Positions 30,668 to 33,671 of a DNA stretch of 33,671 nucleotides are shown here, in pieces. Position 1 is the first letter of the stretch; each line of letters begins with the position of its first letter. The stretch is from an uncultured bacterium. GTDB lineage: Bacteria; Bacillota; Clostridia; Lachnospirales; Lachnospiraceae. Made by a program: the position numbers and the translations under genes. The DNA lies in the NCBI GenBank assembly GCA_947567075.1, contig CANOLZ010000012.1:1-33671 (forward strand), given 5' to 3'. A model generated the notes under the pieces. The model made no database searches. It was not told where the DNA came from and worked only from the letters and a program-made list of their open reading frames with translations.

Positions 30668-32590
30668 ATGGAAAAGAGAAAATATTATATTACTACAGCA
30701 ATCACTTACACATCAGGAAAGCCCCATATTGGAAATAGCTATGAAATTGTTTTGGCTGACAGTATTGCCCGATTTAAGAGGAAACAAGGATATGATGTTT
30801 ATTTTCAGACAGGAACCGATGAACATGGTCAGAAAATTGAGATAAAGGCAAAAGAAGCTGGTGTGACGCCAAAGGAGTTTGTGGATCAAATAGCCAGCCA
30901 GGTACAGGGAATTTGGGATCTTATGGACACTTCTTATGACAAGTTCATACGTACTACAGATAATATTCATAAAGAACAGGTACAGAAAATATTTAAGAAA
31001 TTATATGATCAGGGAGACATATATAAAGGTTCCTATGAAGGGCTTTACTGTACTCCCTGCGAATCTTTTTGGACAGAGTCTCAGCTTGTGGACGGAAAAT
31101 GCCCAGACTGCCAAAGAGAAGTGAAGACTGCAAAGGAAGAAGCCTATTTCTTTAAAATGAGCAAATATGCAGATCGGTTAATAGAGCATATTCATGCCCA
31201 TCCAGAATTTATACAGCCGGTTTCTAGAAAAAATGAGATGATGAATAACTTTCTTCTGCCAGGACTTCAGGATCTATGCGTGTCAAGAAGTTCCTTTCAA
31301 TGGGGGATCCCTGTAGACTTTGACAGTAAGCACATCATCTATGTTTGGTTAGACGCATTAAGCAATTATATAACAGGTATTGGATATGATGCCTATGGAG
31401 AGAGCAGCAAGGAGTATAAAAAAATGTGGCCGGCGGATCTTCATCTAATAGGGAAGGACATTATCCGTTTCCATACAATCTACTGGCCTATTTTTCTTAT
31501 GGCATTGGGAGAGCCTTTGCCAAAGCAAATCTTTGGACATCCTTGGCTCATACAAGGAGATGGAAAAATGAGCAAATCGAAGGGAAATGTTCTTTATGCG
31601 GATCAGCTGGCGCAATTTTTTGGGGTTGACCCTGTGCGCTATTTTGTCCTTCATGAGATGCCCTTTGACAACGATGGGGTGATTTCTTGGGAACTCCTCA
31701 TAGAGAGGCTGAATACAGATTTGGCCAACACACTAGGAAACCTTGTAAACCGTACCATATCTATGAGCAATAAATATTTTCAAGGAGTTGTCTCAAACAA
31801 AGAAGTGATGGAAGAGGTGGATGAAGAATTAAAGGGGGTAGTCACTGGAACAAAGGAAAAGGTGGAAGCAAAAATGGAAGAGCTGCGGGTGGCAGACGCC
31901 TTGACGGAAATCTTTGCCTTATTTAAACGGTGTAATAAATATATTGATGAGACAGAGCCATGGACACTGGCGAAAGATGAAAATAAGAAAGACAGACTGG
32001 CTACAGTTTTATATAATCTTGTTGAGGGAATTATAATAGGAGCTTCCATGCTGGAGCCTTTTATGCCTTCTACAGCAGAAAAAATTGCTAAGGAACTCCA
32101 GACTTCATTAAGAGATTATGAGGACTGGGGAAGATTTGGACTTTATCCATCAGGAGGCCAGGTAACAAAAAAACCACAAATACTTTTTGCCCGCCTAGAT
32201 AAGGAAGAAGTGCTTAAAAAGGTGGAGGAGCTTTATCACCAAGAGGAGAAAGAGGAGACAAAGGCAGAGATAACCTATGAAGAATTTGATAAAATGCAGT
32301 TTCAAGTAGGGGAAATAATTGCATGTGAGGAAGTAAAAAAATCCAAAAAGCTTCTTTGCTCAAAGGTGAAAATAGGAAATGAAATAAAGCAGATTGTTTC
32401 TGGAATTAAAGCGTACTATAGTCCAGAAGAAATGGTAGGAAAAAAAGTAATGGTTTTAGTAAATCTAAAGCCTGCCAAGCTGGCAGGAGTGCTGTCTGAA
32501 GGAATGATTTTATGTGCAGAAAATGAAAAGGGAGAGTTAGCCCTCATAGTTCCAGAAAAAGAAATGGATGCAGGAGCAGTGATATGTTAA
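30668..32590 (+). CDS. metG: Methionyl-tRNA synthetase MetG with C-terminal tRNA-binding domain
   Basis: MetG charges initiator and elongator tRNA-Met. The 640-residue protein begins MEKRKYYITTAITYTSGKPH with the HIGN variant of the HIGH motif at about 19-22. The zinc cluster is CTPCESFWTESQLVDGKCPD, then CQ, of the CxxC...CxxC type. KMSKSKGN is near 300. After the anticodon-binding helices, residues about 535-640 form the EMAP/Trbp111-like OB fold (FQVGEIIACEEVKKSKKLLC, VNLKPAKLAGVLSEGM), which dimerises and helps hold tRNA. AAAGGAG is eight bases before the ATG. The stop overlaps the next gene by seven bases, so the hydrolase is in the same operon. Confidence 0.97.
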   Translation: MEKRKYYITTAITYTSGKPHIGNSYEIVLADSIARFKRKQGYDVYFQTGTDEHGQKIEIKAKEAGVTPKEFVDQIASQVQGIWDLMDTSYDKFIRTTDNIHKEQVQKIFKKLYDQGDIYKGSYEGLYCTPCESFWTESQLVDGKCPDCQREVKTAKEEAYFFKMSKYADRLIEHIHAHPEFIQPVSRKNEMMNNFLLPGLQDLCVSRSSFQWGIPVDFDSKHIIYVWLDALSNYITGIGYDAYGESSKEYKKMWPADLHLIGKDIIRFHTIYWPIFLMALGEPLPKQIFGHPWLIQGDGKMSKSKGNVLYADQLAQFFGVDPVRYFVLHEMPFDNDGVISWELLIERLNTDLANTLGNLVNRTISMSNKYFQGVVSNKEVMEEVDEELKGVVTGTKEKVEAKMEELRVADALTEIFALFKRCNKYIDETEPWTLAKDENKKDRLATVLYNLVEGIIIGASMLEPFMPSTAEKIAKELQTSLRDYEDWGRFGLYPSGGQVTKKPQILFARLDKEEVLKKVEELYHQEEKEETKAEITYEEFDKMQFQVGEIIACEEVKKSKKLLCSKVKIGNEIKQIVSGIKAYYSPEEMVGKKVMVLVNLKPAKLAGVLSEGMILCAENEKGELALIVPEKEMDAGAVIC

Positions 32591-33513
32591 AAGAAGAGTT
32601 TTTTTATGAATCTAGAGATAAGAAATCAAAAGTTCACGCAATAAAATGGGAACCAGAAGGGGAGATAAAGTTTATACTCCAGATTGTCCATGGAATGGCG
32701 GAGCACATAGACAGGTATGATGAATTTGCCTCTTACATGGCTAAGAGAGGAGTCCTTGTAGTAGGAAACGATCATCTAGGCCATGGAAAAACAGCAACGT
32801 CCAAAGAAAGCCAGGGTTATTTTGCAAAAAAAGATGGGGTAACTATTTTAGTAAAAGATATTCATCGGCTGAAAAAAATTATGGAACAGGAGAATATAGG
32901 AAAGCCTTACTTTCTTTTGGGACATAGCATGGGATCCTTTCTCACAAGAGTATATTTAACCCGTTATGGAAGTGGAATTCAGGGAGCAGCCATTGTAGGC
33001 ACAGGACATAGGAATCCTTTGGAACTTATGGCAGGCAAGGGGGCAGTATGGATGATGGCCAGGTTTAAGGGATGGAATTATCGAAGCTCCCTTATAGATC
33101 GTCTTGCCTTTGTAAGGGCAAATAAAAGAATTCATCCTAAAAGGACGAGAATGGACTGGCTTTCAAGAGACAGGAAAGTTGTGGACAAATTTTTAAAAGA
33201 TGAATACTGTGGCTTTACCTTCACATTAAACGGCTTTTTTATCTTATTTCAAATGTTATCTTTACTAAATAATAAAAAGGAATTAAAGAAAATGCCAAAG
33301 AACCTCCCTGTATGTTTTTTTGCTGGAGGAGAAGATCCTATTGGAAATTTTGGGAAAGGGGTAAAAAAGGTATATGGGCAATTTCGAAGTCTAGGAATGA
33401 GAAATGTTTCCATAAAGCTGTATAAACAAGACCGTCATGAAATATTGAACGAGCCAGATCGCATGGATGTTTACAAAGATATTTACCATTGGCTTTTGTC
33501 AAATCAGCCTTAA
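32584..33513 (+). CDS. Alpha/beta hydrolase, monoacylglycerol-lipase-like (serine aminopeptidase S33 fold)
   Basis: The 309-residue cytoplasmic protein has IVHGMAEHIDRYDEFASYMA (oxyanion-hole HG), VVGNDHLGHGKT, and the nucleophile elbow LLGHSMGSF with the catalytic Ser near 114. A presumed Asp lies in FAGGEDPIGNFGKG and the His in KQDRHEILNEPDRMDVYKDI. The pattern is that of bacterial monoacylglycerol lipases/lysophospholipases (PldB-like). The natural substrate cannot be read from sequence. The ATG lies inside the last codons of metG (7-base overlap), so translation is coupled. A GNAT gene follows after 30 bases. Confidence 0.9.
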   Translation: MLKEEFFYESRDKKSKVHAIKWEPEGEIKFILQIVHGMAEHIDRYDEFASYMAKRGVLVVGNDHLGHGKTATSKESQGYFAKKDGVTILVKDIHRLKKIMEQENIGKPYFLLGHSMGSFLTRVYLTRYGSGIQGAAIVGTGHRNPLELMAGKGAVWMMARFKGWNYRSSLIDRLAFVRANKRIHPKRTRMDWLSRDRKVVDKFLKDEYCGFTFTLNGFFILFQMLSLLNNKKELKKMPKNLPVCFFAGGEDPIGNFGKGVKKVYGQFRSLGMRNVSIKLYKQDRHEILNEPDRMDVYKDIYHWLLSNQP

Positions 33514-33543
33514 GATTTTTCACCGGGAAAAGGGGAGGGCCGT

Positions 33544-33671
33544 ATGGACAGAAAGGAAGAAAATAAGGTTTTGATCCGGCCTGCTTATAGGAGTGAGTGG
33601 AATGAGGCCATGGACATTGCCAGGAAAACTTTTTTAAAATTTGAAAAGAAAGATTATACGGCCCAGGGGGT
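33544..33671 (+). CDS. GNAT-family N-acetyltransferase (start only)
   Basis: The frame opens at ATG 33544 with AAAGGGGAGG upstream and runs off the window after about 42 codons: MDRKEENKVLIRPAYRSEWN, then EAMDIARKTFLKFEKKDYTA. The VLIRPAYRSEWNEAMDIARKTF pattern is the first strand and helix of GCN5-related acetyltransferases. The acetyl-CoA loop is not in view, so the family call rests on the N-terminus. It probably belongs to the metG-hydrolase transcription unit. Confidence 0.65.
   Translation, partial: MDRKEENKVLIRPAYRSEWNEAMDIARKTFLKFEKKDYTAQG

Noticed and set aside
1..33671. CRISPR arrays, tRNA or rRNA genes
   Set aside because: I found no regularly spaced repeats and no tRNA or rRNA signatures on either strand by eye.

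Overview
The window is a low-GC, spore-forming Firmicutes chromosome segment, most likely from the Clostridia (Lachnospiraceae-like). The basis is AT-rich DNA, Shine-Dalgarno sequences before nearly every gene, four sporulation genes (spoVG, spoVT, spoIID and a spoIIQ-like gene), a paired glgC/glgD, a T-box leader on ileS and a long-form IleS. The species cannot be named from the sequence alone.

Layout. 1-9061 is core genome: the N-terminal part of murC (minus strand), then divergently glgC-glgD-spoVG, pth-mfd and spoVT. 9062-13380 is an accessory scar. It holds a decayed IS3-family element, an IS1634-like N-terminal fragment, a second decayed IS3-family transposase, a truncated Cys-cluster protein and the C-terminal end of a large serine recombinase. 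It also holds two compact convergent loci that look like type I toxin-antitoxin modules of the pAD1 par/Fst layout. 13381-33671 is core genome again: pncB with an MFS transporter (minus), T-box-ileS, glgP, aconitase, spoIID-spoIIQ-like, hemolysin III and a small alarmone synthetase (both minus), a DUF885 protein (minus), metG with an alpha/beta hydrolase, and the start of a GNAT acetyltransferase.

How the genes work together. GlgC/GlgD make ADP-glucose for glycogen and GlgP degrades glycogen. SpoIID and the SpoIIQ-like protein belong to the engulfment machinery, and SpoVG and SpoVT are sporulation regulators. Pth, IleS and MetG serve translation; Mfd couples repair to transcription. PncB, probably with its transporter, feeds NAD salvage.

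Main points for a second look: (1) two type I toxin-antitoxin candidates within 1.6 kb, each with opposing promoters, a shared terminator and hairpin sequences repeated in the leaders of both RNAs; (2) a candidate 80-nt small RNA at 28661-28740 with a near-consensus promoter, a terminator and a DtxR-box-like dyad at its start; (3) SpoIID with Cys where the catalytic Glu is expected, next to a SpoIIQ-like protein that has lost most M23 zinc ligands; (4) a promoter wrapped around an inverted repeat before hemolysin III. Several starts differ from the longest open frame (spoVG, pth, ileS, glgP, aconitase, hemolysin III, DUF885); they were set by Shine-Dalgarno spacing and family N-termini. All promoter, RNA and operator calls are by eye and untested.
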